A stretch of 64,000 nucleotides of DNA from Linepithema humile (lineage: Eukaryota; Arthropoda; Insecta; Hymenoptera; Formicidae), in the NCBI RefSeq assembly GCF_040581485.1, contig NC_090132.1:24873911-24937910 (forward strand), written 5' to 3'. Below the pieces are notes generated by a model. That model saw only the letters and a program-made list of their open reading frames with translations. It did not search any database and was not told where the DNA came from. Each line of letters begins with the position of its first letter. Within the stretch, counting starts at the first letter, position 1. Below are positions 11,701-34,600 of the stretch, in pieces. Position numbers and translations under genes: made by a program.

Positions 11701-13207
11701 TCAAACAAGTTTATTTAAACATTAGCCACAGATCAGAATTTTATCAGCCGACCTGAATATCACTCCTTATCATTTATCAGCGACGGCGCGCATTCGCAGT
11801 TTCCAGTCTCATTTGCGATTTATATACGACAGAGCGAATATTTAGAGCTAAATTCTCGACGGCGACTGCGTAATGTACGCAGCGACGTACACACTGTGAA
11901 CCGTGGGTTGGCTGGCAACCTTCGCGAAATATCAGTGCTAAATAAAACGTTCGAGCCCGGTTGGAGCACGCGCGAGAAAAACAGCACCCGAGGGAATATT
12001 AATCATGTTGATCACGTTTGTCAACCGGTATCGCGACTCATTGTACATTCGGACGTCTGCCACCGCCGTCGCGGATCATCATACTCGACGCACTACGACG
12101 AAGCCGCGATTGAATAACAACGGCATTATATTGAAAGTGTCGGGGCATTACGTCGCAGTAATGAGTATATACGTGATTTGTAGCTCACCGTTTGTCATGC
12201 TAGTTGCACCGTCCGCCCGATTCAGTTGGTTAAACTGCACCGGCGAATTAAATTCGGACGGTATACAGTTATGTACGTTGATTCAGCGCGTAATCGTTCG
12301 ATGCAACATTCATGAGGTCGGTTAAACGAATGTCGGAATTATGTGCGACGTTTCTATAGCCGAAACTTCATCGCGCGCGAGCGCACGCGTTTGCTTTGCT
12401 AATGTTATTTATCTGCTCAGTATCTGCGTTTACGCAAACATCACGGAGCAACTGTGACGATCGAAATAGCAATTTTATTTAGCGAAGAATAGTTAATTTC
12501 AATTAATTAAATTTTCGATAATATTGATTTTCGATCATTTATAATAAAAGCTGAACATTTCATTTTCAATCTTGTATGTATTAATTTTTGTTCAGTTGCG
12601 CGTATAATTATCGATAAATGCAGGTTTTGGATGTTTTCGATTTTTAAATGATACTGATGTGAAATCTAAATTGCAATCCCGGTGAATACAAATATTTGTT
12701 TACATTATCCCATAATTATGATAACACACATATAGACAAATAGGTATAATTATATTGTAGATACCAAAAGGAATATTTAAAAAACATTTTGCTATCAGCA
12801 CTTTTTCACAAGTTTGATTTCCATTATAAGCTTCGAAATCTAATTGATTGGTTATTATTTTTCGAGTCATTCGATGGCATTCGCCAAAAGCTCGAGAAAC
12901 GCTTAGGTATCGTTATTCAAATGTAACCCCCGCGGCAATTTTCCGGTTTGCCCTCTCGTATTTTTTTGCTCTTCACCGAGTCGGAATCGATAAAAACGTC
13001 CTATTTCTCGCGCGCACGCGAAAAATGTGGCACAGCTGCCCTTGAACTCCGGCGCAGTGGAAAAATATTTTTCAATTTCCCTCACGAAGCATTCCCTTGC
13101 CCGTAAATCCGCGCGGATCTATCGATATCGAAGGAATCGACGTAACTCTTTACTCGGATTAATGGCGAGAAACAAATTTTATCGACGTCGGTCTGTCCGA
13201 CCACTAC

Positions 13208-13231
13208 CACCGCCGCCGCCGCCGCCGCCGC
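13208..13231. repeat. (CCG)n trinucleotide repeat
   Basis: About eight CCG/CCA units. On the plus strand they give a proline run in a 143-codon open frame (13027-13458) that has no other recognisable feature. Confidence 0.85.
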
Positions 13232-13794
13232 TGTCGGACGGCGGCATGTATCGCGGTAAATCTCGCTCCGTAGTCTTCAGGGTTAATAAAACAAGCTTCG
13301 CTACCGAGATCCCGGGCTCTCGGCAAATTACTGGCTTTCCCGCGGGGTGTAAACGAAAAATCGAAGAAGGTTACTTGTGCGAGGACGGACGAAAAGGCGA
13401 AAAGAAGCTAACGAAAATGCGTAAAAGCTTTTACAAGGGGATCCCGACGGGATCATAAATCTAATACTACTTACTCGACGGAAGTATATTATTAATGATA
13501 TTCGTATTCTATATTAAATAAAATGATCTCGGCGCTTTAATTATTTAAAAACGACATTTCTAATCATTTTAACAATAATTACTGAGTTAACTCTTTCATG
13601 GTGTTATAGAAAGGACGATAAAATTTTGAGAAACGAAAGCAGACACACAAAATTTTATTTCCTCCGGCTTAGGTGTGCCATTATTCCATCCAAATAGCTC
13701 AATTTCGTTAAAGTAAGATGTCACGATTGATAGATTGGACATAAAAGTAACAGCTTTCAGCGCGGCATATCGGACCCTAAGGACCGCATATCAT

Positions 13795-14295
13795 CGACGA
13801 TTATACAAAAAAGAGAGAGAAAGAGAGAGAGATGTGACGATGAAGAAGGAACGCGCGGAGGGACGAGCGAGGGTGCGGGGAAACAAACTGCAGAAAAGGG
13901 GGGTAGAGACTCTCGCGATAATGGAGGACGACCAGGGAAGATAGAAATCGGCCATCCCGAGTACCTTACCTTCTGGCGAGCGTTATCAAAATTGAATTTC
14001 CGAATACGGAAGAAGGGCGCGCGCAGTGTCTGCGGATTTCCTCGGCTGGCTCTTTCGTTATTTATGTCTGCGACGTACGCGGCCCGCCGGAGCCATTGTC
14101 GATGTACAATAGAAATTTGTTCGCACGACGTGTCGGGCAACTCGAAGGACTCCGACTCGTCTTTTCGACTTTCACCGAGATTTTCCAAGAAATCGCGAAA
14201 ACTGCCTCGGATCCGCGAACGCGTACGAGAAAAAGAAGAAAGAAGGAGGAGGAGAGAAAGAGGGAGAGAGAGTAGAAAAGTAGAGGAAGCGGCAC
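13795..14295. repeat. Purine-rich blocks with short (AG)n
   Basis: Two plus-strand purine-rich blocks: about 13805-13965 (including AGAGAGAAAGAGAGAGAGA) and about 14225-14290 (GAAAAAGAAGAAAGAAGGAGG type). They are separated by 260 bp of mixed sequence. Open frames here have strongly biased composition and no domains. Confidence 0.6.
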
Positions 14296-17200
14296 ATCGG
14301 AGGTCAGATTGATTGCTCCTTTATCCCTCGCCGATTCAAGGACGAACTACAGGTCTCGCTGGAGGAGCCGCTTTTCGTGACTTGCGATCGAATTCCATCC
14401 TATCCTCGAGCTCTGATTTCGTTCGCTTCACAGGCTCGCCCCTTTCCGGTCGTTAATGCCGCCAGTCCTAATGCGAGATTTAAGTCACGACTACCTCTTT
14501 GGCCAGATGTAAGGTGAAAAAAGGTTTATAGACTGTTTTACGTTCGAGCACATCCGGATCTTCATATAGAATCTGTAGTAATAAAATTCTCTAAACTTTT
14601 TATTGCGTTGGACTTGAGCAATCTTTCCGAGATTTCTAACCGTTAGTGGCGCATATATTTAATCCCGTAAATTTAATTATAATATTTATTAGAACAAGCG
14701 TATTCGCTACATGTTTTGCGAATATTAATTTCAAGAATTGCATTGTTATATTATACATAAGATGCTTTGATTAATTATATGAATACTACAAGTTTACTTG
14801 CCGATAAATAATCGCTCAAAATCTTATAAAGATTTAATTAACTCAAATTTGAATTTCATTACTAACGCAATCATTGCCATTCATTCATTATACTAATAAC
14901 TAATTTCAAAAGAAACCGTTCGGGAGCTTTCTCCGAGTCTTGAGGTGAATTTACGACTGATCAAATGCGAGGGAACGTTCCCAAGATCAAATTCCGCATT
15001 CTCATCTAACTTGGATTCTCTTCTGCAGCTCGATTCTCTTACGGTCGTTAATGACGTAAAACGATTGGGTATTGGAGATCGTTTCGCAGAAGTGTTGTAA
15101 TTAGAGAAAACGTGCCGCAGATCCAGAAACCTCGGACTTTTTTACGCGTTACTACTGGGATTATCTAGCGGATTCCTTCATGAAATTTCATCTTCTACAA
15201 TTCCGCTTTCCTTAAAATCCCCATTCCAGTTTCCTTTAAAAATCCTGCGTTTGTTTTAACTCACATATCCATTTTCTCAACGACGCGACCGCAAATCGAA
15301 CACTCATAATGAAGCTTACGATTCTATTTTAATCAAGCGCAAAGTGCATTTAACATATTACATATATAATCCTGTCAAAGGCAGGTTCCATTTTGGTAAT
15401 AAATTTTTAAGTGAAATAACCGCGGAAATTAGATATTCATAACGCTACATTGGCCAAAAGCGTTGTTGCATTTAACGAGGCACCGTGTAATTCTGTTAAA
15501 AGCAGAGGACAAATACACGTGCTAATTCAATGCGCTTACGAGCAAAGCGCCGGCTGTTACTAAATGAATCAATTAATTGCATTATCGGCAGCATTAAACG
15601 ACGACGACGATGCGCATCGAACTTTCTCTAATGTATTTACATTAGAAATAAACTTTAGAATCTAGTACCGACGCAGTCTGAGTTATAAGAAAGTAGGACA
15701 TCAATTTGGAAATCGACAGCAAAAGCTCCGAGCATTTTAAAAAAGTTCTGATATCGCCGGATTCCGCTTTCAATAATATAATAGGTGAGCTATTTGAAGA
15801 TATCGAAGATAGAATATATATATAAAAGATTGCATTGGCATCGATGTTTTCCAGCAAAACTTACTGTTACAAATTTAATTATAATTCTATTAAATGAATA
15901 CTTGCCGTTTAAAATTGTTAACAAAACAGACATAGAGCGACAAATTTTTAATGCACAACGGAAAGAAAGCGAATATTTTGGTAACAGCGATTTTTCTTAC
16001 GGCTGGCGAGGAGAGGCGACGATCAAATCTCAACTCGAGAGAGCGACAATTTGTTCACATTTTTTTGCGACTATTTTCGCGAAGTGGCGTGCCACGTAAA
16101 AACCGCGTCGACGATAAGGTGGCCGTAACCGGGAATTATCACCAGTTGGCGAAGCGACGCAACGCTTGCCACCCATACTTGATGGAAGCGGTGAGAACTT
16201 AGGTCAATCCAGCCAGCCATCCAAACCGGCAGAAGCAGAAGGACGGACACCCACGCGTATAATTTTACGTTGCTCTAAAGTTACAGACGAGATGGTCCCG
16301 TCGTTCCTTGCTATTACTCGCAAACCGTGTCGGGAGAACGAACGGCGCGAGAAATGATGGGGAGAAAGAGAGAATGAGAGATAGAACGATGAAAGTAGAA
16401 TGATGTCAAGAGAATCTCAATTCGCTCGCGAAGAAAGAATAACGTGAATCTGTCAGGAACACATTTCAAAGTTCAATTGACGACTTTTTCATGTTTGATA
16501 AAAAAAATGGAATTTTATATAAAATTTAAATTAATTTGATCAACCCTTTTCCTATAAATATTTAGCTTGTAGGATATAATAACACAATACTTCTACATTC
16601 GAGGATTAATAACGTTACAGCGCAGTGTTACAAGTGCAATACAAAGGGCTAAATATATTATTGACGTTTTGAAAGCTTTCTGTCGCACAACATCGATATT
16701 GTTCGTGTGTTAATGACACAAACTCAATCACCAATTCAATTGTTCCACGATCGATCGAACAAATTCGAGAGTGGATATCGTTAATAATCTATGTCCTCCT
16801 GTTAACACGCCTAAACATTGAAACATACCAGATGTATCCATCTTGTACAGTCTGGGGAGGTTTGTACGCACTAAAACCGCGCGTTGAGACCTTAATTCCC
16901 CGGAATTATTTAATCGTGCTTTAAGAGGTGTAATTGTGCATTCTCGACGACTAGGATTCACGCGCGACTTGACGGCTTGCTCACGTTTGAGGTAACATTT
17001 GGTGCCTTCGTTTCGCAAGTGTCAGCAGTCGTTATATCCCGACGAGGATTAACGTCACGAAAACGCGCCGCGAGATCCGCAAGAGAAAAGCCGTTTCTTG
17101 CGTGACATCGGTAATAATTGACGATCGTGCCGTGCGAGAACGCCGGAATGGCAACTTTTTAACAAACGGATTTGTTAGACATTTCCGTGCAATCGCTTCC

Positions 17201-19852
17201 ATTTCGTCTCGCGACAGCATCTTCTTCTCGGACAATCGGAGCTCCCTTCAGGAACCGCGAATTTCCCTCGAGACGCCCGTAACGACGCGGTCAACGCCGT
17301 TAAGCGCGCTTCTTGGATTATTTTCAGCGAGTGCTCGACCAAGTTCCAACTCAAATAAGTTGAATAAGTCTCAATCTGAAGTTTATAACGAAAGGAAGTC
17401 TATCTCTCAGTTGCACTTCGACAATAGTCTGGAAATGTAGCAAAATATAACAACTTTTGACATAACGATTTCTCTTAATTTCGTAAATTAAATCTCCCAT
17501 TTTCGAAGTAGAAGTTTTAACTCAAAAATTATAGCGGATATATATATAATTAGAATAGTATTTCTGATAATGCCATTTCAGTAAACGGGTCATTGCGATT
17601 GCGAGCAAACGTAGTCGTAAATCTTCTCGCAAAAATGGAGCGAGATTTCGAGCGCGCGCGACTGTACCGACTCGCCTTTGTGGATCCTAAGCTCGGAAGA
17701 AATTTCAGTAAGGGCGAAATTAATTCTTTCGCAAAAGCAGTTCTATCTAGGTGGTAAATTAATACACGGCCGGCGACATCCCGCGCGTCCCTCGAATTAC
17801 TGTAAAGTTTAACAATCCACTTAAAGCGGGAACAAGCTTCTAATGAAATCAATTCTTGTAAGGAAATAGTTTCTATCAGGGGAGGGGAAAGAGCAATAAA
17901 TTAATCCAGGTTTAATCTCAGCCCGACCACACTTCTTGGATTACTCTTTAGAACGCCGACTGGAGTTTCATGATCCACTTAGGCGCGTAACAAGCTCGTA
18001 ATAGAAAAAAATTGATTCGCCTAAATTGGACAGGCTGTTTGTTCGCAAATTCAACGGCAGATATGAAATGCGAACTGTTAAAAAAAAAAATTTCATTCAA
18101 TTGACATATTAGATCACTCCGCGAAAAATACGTTTTTACGTCATATTTCTGCGTTTGTAAGCGCGTCTACTAAATTAAAAAACGATACCCGATGTTCCTT
18201 TTTTGTGTCGCGCAGACAACAGTTCGTTGAATTAAACTTATTTTGCCATCAATTTTTATTATCTCGCAAATGAAATTTCAGCGAAGGCAATAAATCTGAG
18301 GCGGTCTTTATTTTCGTATCGATTCGCGTCTATTGTCGACGCCTATTGCGCTCGCCTGTCAACGAGACGGCATTTCGACGTTCGAAACTTCGATAGAGAA
18401 TTCCTCATTTTGACAGATTCTATCTGACGCGCGCATCGACAAGCCGGCTTAATCTCACCGTCGGGAGAGAATCGCGTGCGCGGGATATCATTTTTATAAA
18501 CCACCACCTGGCGACGCCGCGACGTCGCTCGTCTGTTTCATAAAGAAACCCGAAAGCCAACGCAGCGTTTTCTGCAGAGAACGACGATTTGGCCCCCGGC
18601 ATTTTGTTACTTTGCTCAATTTCTATTTTCCTACATCGAGCTGGCATCGAGTCTCTCTCCACCGCATTCACCTCCGCAGCTACGGCTGGCGCGAATAAAC
18701 AGGATCGTTGCCGCGAACTCGAGACAACCTATCCGTTTTATCGAAGCAAATATGCTCGAGATCCCCGTACGCACGGATGCCATTTCCCGTGTCTTCCCCT
18801 CGTCCTCCTTCTTGCAGATTACCCGCTCTCGCCGTCGCGACAGGGGAAAAACATAAATCCCGGGGATGCTCCGCGAAAACACCATGAACGTTACACCCTT
18901 ACATTATGCAGCTCTTATTACATTCTACCCTCCGTTTCCATCGAGAGCGAAAATGGCGAGATGCCTACTTGAAGAAGCGGATTGACTATTTCGATATTTA
19001 ATTAAAAATTGTTTGCCGGCTCTAATCGGACGGAGAATAATAAAAGTTAATTTTTTTCTCCAGTAAAATGCTATTTGTAATTCACAAAAGCTTAACTCAA
19101 TAAAAAGAAATTAGTTCTGCGCAATCAAAGAAGTTAGAACACAGCATTTATACATTAGCAATTAGGAATTAGTAAAAATTTTCTCTTTTATCGACCACGT
19201 TGTTGAATTTATAACTAATAGCTATGACAACGCGAATAGTTTCATTAGAAACTTCTTGTCACTTGAAAAAAAAAAATTGTATCCGAGCTATAGACCTCCC
19301 GCTGCGAGACAGCTTGCATAACGGCGCAGTGTTTTCCAGTGCACTTTAATAAAATATGTTGTATTATGCCCGCGCGGACGATATTAAAGTTTGCCAATGT
19401 TTGCACGTTGCCGGCGCGTCATAGTATTTACTAGAAAATCCCTTCTCCGGAAGAGAGACAGCGGCAAGTTTATTTAATAACAGAACGTAGAGTAGCGCCC
19501 CTGAGGAAAAAAGATCGCGGGAGAAAGGGACGCTTCAAAATAACGCTTTTGGTAAGCGCCGGGTAGGGCGGAGTCAAAAGGAAACCACCGAAGAGCTGCC
19601 GCTTGAAGACACCCGAGATACTCGAGAAGTTCGTGAAAGGTATACCCCGTTGACTTTTGTAACTCGAGAAGACGAAAGATACACGCGTCTACGAGCCCGA
19701 TTATTCGCTGCTTTCGTCACATTCCCGCTTTGCGCACTAATCCCTTTCGCTCCTAGCGTCCCTCGTCAAAAGCGTACGACTGACAAAGTGCCGCAGACGT
19801 CACACAACTTCTGATATTTCGTTTAAATAAGGAATAGGTGTGTAGATTTTTG

Positions 19853-19920
19853 TCAAATATAGCTTCTGGACTGCTAACACACAAATATTGGCTTCTGTAT
19901 GGCTCAAATATTGCATCTGG
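19853..19920. repeat. Three imperfect copies of a CAAATATTGGCTTCTG-like motif
   Basis: Copies at about 19853-19869, 19881-19897 and 19904-19920, spaced 28 and 23 bp apart. They differ at one to three positions each. Possibly a decayed minisatellite or a cluster of binding sites; nothing more can be said. Confidence 0.6.
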
Positions 19921-21905
19921 ATGTAATATTAAATTAAAAATCGTTGTAGTACTCTCATATGTTTTTTTTTTTTTTTTTAAATTTTTGTTGAAAAGTAAAA
20001 TAGAAATTTCGATGAATTTAATTTTCTGTGCATACCATTTTTCATTGCCAGAAAAATGCATTTTCTGACAATTATATATAATTATATATGTATAATATGT
20101 ATAACAAAAAAAAAAATTCAGAATTAATTCTTTCAAAAATTTTTAAACGTTCTATAACGAGATAGAAAATATGAAAATAATCAGATATTTGGTTTAGTAA
20201 ATAAAAAGCAAATATCGGAAGAATTAACGGGTTGACATTTTGAAACGAATGTTGGAGAGCGAATTTCAGCGACAGCATGGAAAAAGGCACGAAACTCGGT
20301 GGCTTCCCTATTGTGGTGAGCACATTGTCCGGAAGCAAGTGAGAGGAAAGTGATACTTCGGTATTATACGAAGCAGGGTGAAACTCCATTCAAGGAAAGA
20401 GACACTTTCAATAGGATAAAGTGCACGCTACGAAGCGGCTTCAGGCAGGAAGCGTTTATATCTCCGCGTTCATTACAATGTACTTTCATTATATTATGGT
20501 GTTGTAGGATATTGTCCTGATTTTCACTTGATCGTTCGTTTTATCAAGGCTTTTCAGCAACGCGTTTCGAAAACATAAAAAACAGCTCTTATTCATAAAG
20601 TCATACTTTACTTTATTTTTCGGTATAGAATTCTTCCCGTAAAGAAAGATAACGGTACGATTTAATACAATATTAAATTCGATAAAAGGCGTCTCGATAA
20701 AGTTTATCCATTTGTTTTCCGCTACCGCACACGCGACTTTGCCATAAACCGACGTCATTCTTTATACATTAACAGCTTTGGATATTGACGGTAATCGAGA
20801 GAGAAATTGCCTCGAGGAATCAGGATTTGCGGATCGTTTCGTTAAATTTAATGAAGTGTATCTTGTCTTCTATCGGCTTTGGTTAAAACTAATCCACGTG
20901 TGATCGCATCGACAAATTTCCCCGCGTCGTATAACGCGCGATTACTCTTTGTTGTTCCCTTTCGCAATTGCCCCACGAAAACTCCTCATGAAAACTTGCT
21001 GAAAACAACCGCCCGACGGCAACCACGACGACTACGCAGTAATAAGGAAGTTTTTATCACTCGTCTTTGCGAAGGGCCGCTCGGCAAATTAAATTGCCCA
21101 TGGCTCTCAACTACGCGAAATAATATAATTGTTCTCTCGCCTTCGAAATAATATCAGCCGTCGCGACGTGCAGCGGTGAGCGACAATTTGTGAATGCAGA
21201 TAATTATTAAACGGAAGATTTGAAAAAATCAGCGCAACTGTAAAGTTTATCAATCAACTTTTTTACAAAGTTGAGAAAATTAATTTAGAAATAAAAAAGG
21301 TAAAAAAAGAGAACGTAAAAAAATTTAAATTAAACTCTTCTCGAGTTTAAAAAAAACTGGGTTAAAGACCCTCGAAAACCCTTCAATTCTGGAGACCCTC
21401 AAAATCTCACGAATCTAATAAAAATAAAGCGAACCCTCTTTTGATTGTCGATAGTGGTGTTGTGCGTTTATTTCGAAATTTAGATAACGATCGATGCAGC
21501 TACCGGTATATAATTTCAACGGGAAGTAGTGGCTTGCTCGAAAGTGACGCAAGTGAAATACGAAGCCGGCCGGTAGTGGCGCAATGCGAACTCCAAGTAA
21601 AAAACGGAAAACGACCTTGCCACTTCAATTTCACGGTACACACGCAAAAGTGTAATTTTTTAACGCGCCTTCCCGCGTCGGAAATTCCCTGTGAAAAGTT
21701 CCGCCGCAAATGTTCCGCGATATACGCGAGGTCTCCCTTTTATTATGGCTATTCGGCGCGTGTCGTTAAAGTTGGTCCTCTTTTCGCGCCGTTTGTTATG
21801 CGCCGCGCGAAAAAGGATTAACTATTAGTTGTCTAAAAAGGAAAGTTCTTATCTAGCTGTCTTTTCTTTCTTATCTCATGATAGACAGAGAGGAAGAGAG
21901 AGAGA

Positions 21906-31456
<9,551 letters not shown>

Positions 31457-31684
31457 CGTAAGCAATTTTCGCCTGCAAATTGAGCTTGCACTCGTGCCGC
31501 GTCATGTACATGTAGGGCCGCGGCTCACCCGGACACCAGGGCACCGACGGACCGCAAACGCATTTGCCGGCGGCCGCCGTACTTCCGGCCTCGGCCGCCT
31601 CGGCTCCCTCGCCGACCAGATTGCAGCCGGGACCTGACATTATCGGCCCATGTGGACAGTGCCTCCTCCATCTGCCCGGGATCT
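31457..31684 (-). CDS. Crim1: Internal exon of the CRIM1-like gene: six-cysteine segment after the IGFBP domain
   Basis: This is a minus-strand exon of 228 bp (76 codons), phase 1 in and phase 1 out. The acceptor is ctgcttttcag|AG and the donor is TACG|gtaggg. Its phase joins exactly to the IGFBP exon 27 kb upstream (EGVCT-K-IPGRW). The six cysteines lie in HCPHG, GPGCN, GKCVC, PWCPG and HECKL. This order (C, GCN, GKCxC, C, C) is that of the segment between the IGFBP domain and the first VWC repeat of CRIM1. A Kazal reading was considered, as in IGFBP-rP1/KAZALD1, but the VCGSDG-type loop of Kazal domains is absent. Oddity: an Ala/Gly/Glu-rich stretch (GEGAEAAEAGSTAAAG) sits between GCN and GKC. 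The exon is GC-rich inside AT-rich flanks. The protein must continue in a phase-1 exon further left; I did not recognise one. Confidence 0.8.
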
Positions 31685-34600
31685 CTGAAAAGCAGAAACA
31701 TGACAAGTAAATACAAAATTGAATGCGCAAACTCTTCGATTAATCCTCATATTGAGTTTGCCAGACTGGTACATAAATTGTAAAATTTATGCTATTTAAT
31801 TTGGATAGAATTTTTATATTTTTATCTATAACACCGATATCTAGCTGACCATTTTGCTTTAATGCATAACTGCAAAGGAAGATGCTAGATAAATGAATAA
31901 AAGAAACTTGGAACCACGGTATGAGAAGAAAAAATATTAAAAAATACACAAAGAAGAAAAAATAATAGCCTTAGCAATTTTTATGTATTTTTTTTGGTTA
32001 ATTAACTATATTGTTATTATTGTACTTTGTCGTTTTATTATATTATTTATTATATTTTGTATGAATATACATCATTATCATAGCGTGAATATTAATTAAT
32101 CCATTGTTATTATCATAAATTAGTTAGCAATGTTTAATAGACTATACTGTAGAGATTTAAAAAGATTTGTTTCTCTCTTCAAACGAATAAAAAAATTGGA
32201 TAGTAATGCAGTCTGAAAAAACGACGCGTCACGTTCCAGAATTTTTCTTTTATTTATTACAAGCTGGTCGTGAGTAATTGGTAGCAGCACAGCGATTGGA
32301 TCCGAGATCACAGGAATCAACGAATGGAACATGCGCGTTCTGTGCCGGCTAAGCTGGTTTTATTATTCAACATGCAGCAGCGATTGTGCGGCTTTATTAT
32401 TTATCGGTCGCGTGACGTTTGTATTCTTTTTTTCGCGCGCAATTGCTTGCGAGCGGCGCAATTTTTGGCAAATATAATTTACAAATTGGGATTAAACATG
32501 TTTGTGTCTAGTGTTCACATTATCGGCTCTTTTGTATCCACGATTTATCGCAAAACGCCACGCAACAGAGTCAATTTTATTTCGTGACAACGCTGCTATT
32601 AGATTGTCATTAAGTGCAGTCGAATGATGGGATTAAAAAGTTAATCTTGTCCGTGCGATGGCAGTAAATAATGTTCGAAATATTTATATAACATTAACCA
32701 GCGTGCTTTTTTCAGAAAAATGTACAACTTCGCCTGTCAAGCGTAATAACACATTGTTCGTACACTCAAATCTCTCCCGATCAATAACAACATTTACACT
32801 TGTAAGAGTCCGGATTATCATGCAGACGGCAGAGAGAAAAATTTTGTGCGAGAGAAAAATTCCACGCGAAATGCGAGGAAGTCGATGAGATTGCGCAAGG
32901 CGGAAGGGTACGAGTGTAATAGCGTGGTTAGAGAAAAATTTCAAGATCACGCATCCGTGGCGAATTCGCCGGCGGGGCAAATCGAGCATCGATAACGGCG
33001 CAATTACAAGACCGTCAACATCGCTAGACACCGCACATACATTGCTCGTCGTCATCGGGTCAGGGCGAGCGGTGGGTACACGGTTCCGCCGATACCCAAG
33101 GGAGTATAATGCGGTCGCCTAATGAGACGTGCTGTGTACCCGGACGACAAATTCGGATTCAATTGCGTATACTGTACCAGTCGCGCGCACGGCAGCCGAG
33201 AAGTACCGAGCAGGCGTTCAAGCGCTGAATCGTAGATATTTCGAAAGGAGAGAACAGCAATTAACCCCCTACCGCGTTGGCGTAAAATAAATTCACGGAA
33301 GATGGTAAAAAAGAGAGGGAACACGATACGAATAGAAATGGAATCGGAGCGATCAACCAACCGGATGGTGAATCGAGGCCGAGGCAACCGATTATTCGAC
33401 ACGAAAGGCGGTTACGACCTCTCGTGATAACTCGGTCTGTGGTGACCCCCTGCTCTCTCCGACAGTGCCGTTTCCGATCGATAAGTTTAATAATCCACAG
33501 GCGGGCTGCGCACAGAAAATCGAATTTGCCGATCGGTTTGCTCATCGGCCCTCCGGCCGATCGCCCTCCTAAATGCGAATTCATTTCGAGCTAATGGCTG
33601 GGAATGCGCTTCCATCTAATTGCCCACGAGTCGGCCAGATATGCGCTGCGAGTTGCGAGCGCAACCGAACCGTTGCGGCAATTTTCAATTAAGAAAATCG
33701 AGAATACCGTGCAGGGGAGTGTCTCAAGGTTGGGCCGCGACCGGACGCGCTCAAATTCACCGCGGAATTACGCTTCTCCTTCGAGATATCGCTTCGGCAT
33801 TCCACCGATATACGCTTGTGTTCATTGACAAATTCGCTTAACCGTCCGATGCACTTCAGGAATTTAAATCATACATGTCCTTGTACATAACTCGCATACA
33901 ATCCAGTATATATATATTTTTCATCGCGTGTGCAGCTTTACAAATATTGAATCATCAAACAGTTTAACTTTATGCATTTCACGTTACATTAAGCAAACAA
34001 TATAAAAATTTAGGTATTATTAATATAAATCAAATAAATTTCCATGCCAAAGGTAATTGATTTTGCAAGAAAACATCAATGTGATTTTATATAAATATAA
34101 CATTAATTATCTCCCTATTAAAAGGGCCCTGGTGGCAATTAATCAATTTATCACAGCGGCGCCATGTCTCCCCACGAAGAATGCAATTTGCTGATGAAAA
34201 ATGCCGAGTCACCACTTTTGATGCAAATTCATTTCGAGTTAATGGACCGTGGACATGATGGCCAATTGGCCGTGACCGTTCAGGATGCACACATTTCCGC
34301 TTTTACGTACATTACACCGTCGATCTTTCCGGACACGAGCGCGACACGAAACTCGAGGAGTCAGAATGCACTTACAGTTGTACCGTGCAATCGGCTTATG
34401 CGCGGACGCATTTGCTCTCTGGACCCGGCGTCGGTAATCCATTAAATCGTCACTTTCATAATACGTCGAGACTTTTTACGTCCTTCTAAGCTTTCTTTAA
34501 AACGGAGGGATTTTACACGTGTAAAAAGATGCCCAAAACGGATTTTTAGCGGACTATAAAAGCGCGACATGTGCATAAAAATTTAACAACATTAATGAAC

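Larger units (their letters stand above)
8771..21885. other. Non-coding stretch, no gene recognised
   Basis: Contains the purine blocks at 13.8-14.3 kb, a short CCG repeat, T-runs at 11301-11322 and 19962-19978, and scattered CpG-rich patches (11.2-12.3, 13.0-13.4, 16.0-17.4 and 18.3-18.9 kb). Open frames of 60-143 codons have no recognisable domain. I specifically looked for VWC/chordin-type cysteine-rich exons on the minus strand and found none that I could defend. Confidence 0.5.

Noticed and set aside
13027..13458. 143-codon plus-strand frame with a proline run
   Set aside because: The proline run is a CCG repeat; the rest shows no domain.
16728..17018. Minus-strand frame with MDTSGMFQCLG, reminiscent of the D-x-G-x-Y-x-C strand of an Ig domain
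   Set aside because: No matching upstream cysteine and tryptophan at Ig spacing, the L-x-I spacing before the aspartate is wrong, and the frame has no acceptor in the phase required by the six-cysteine exon.
31457..31684. Kazal-type serine protease inhibitor domain (IGFBP-rP1/KAZALD1 reading)
   Set aside because: The exon lacks the VCGSDG-type core of Kazal domains, while its six cysteines follow the post-IGFBP segment of CRIM1 in order. A search would settle it.
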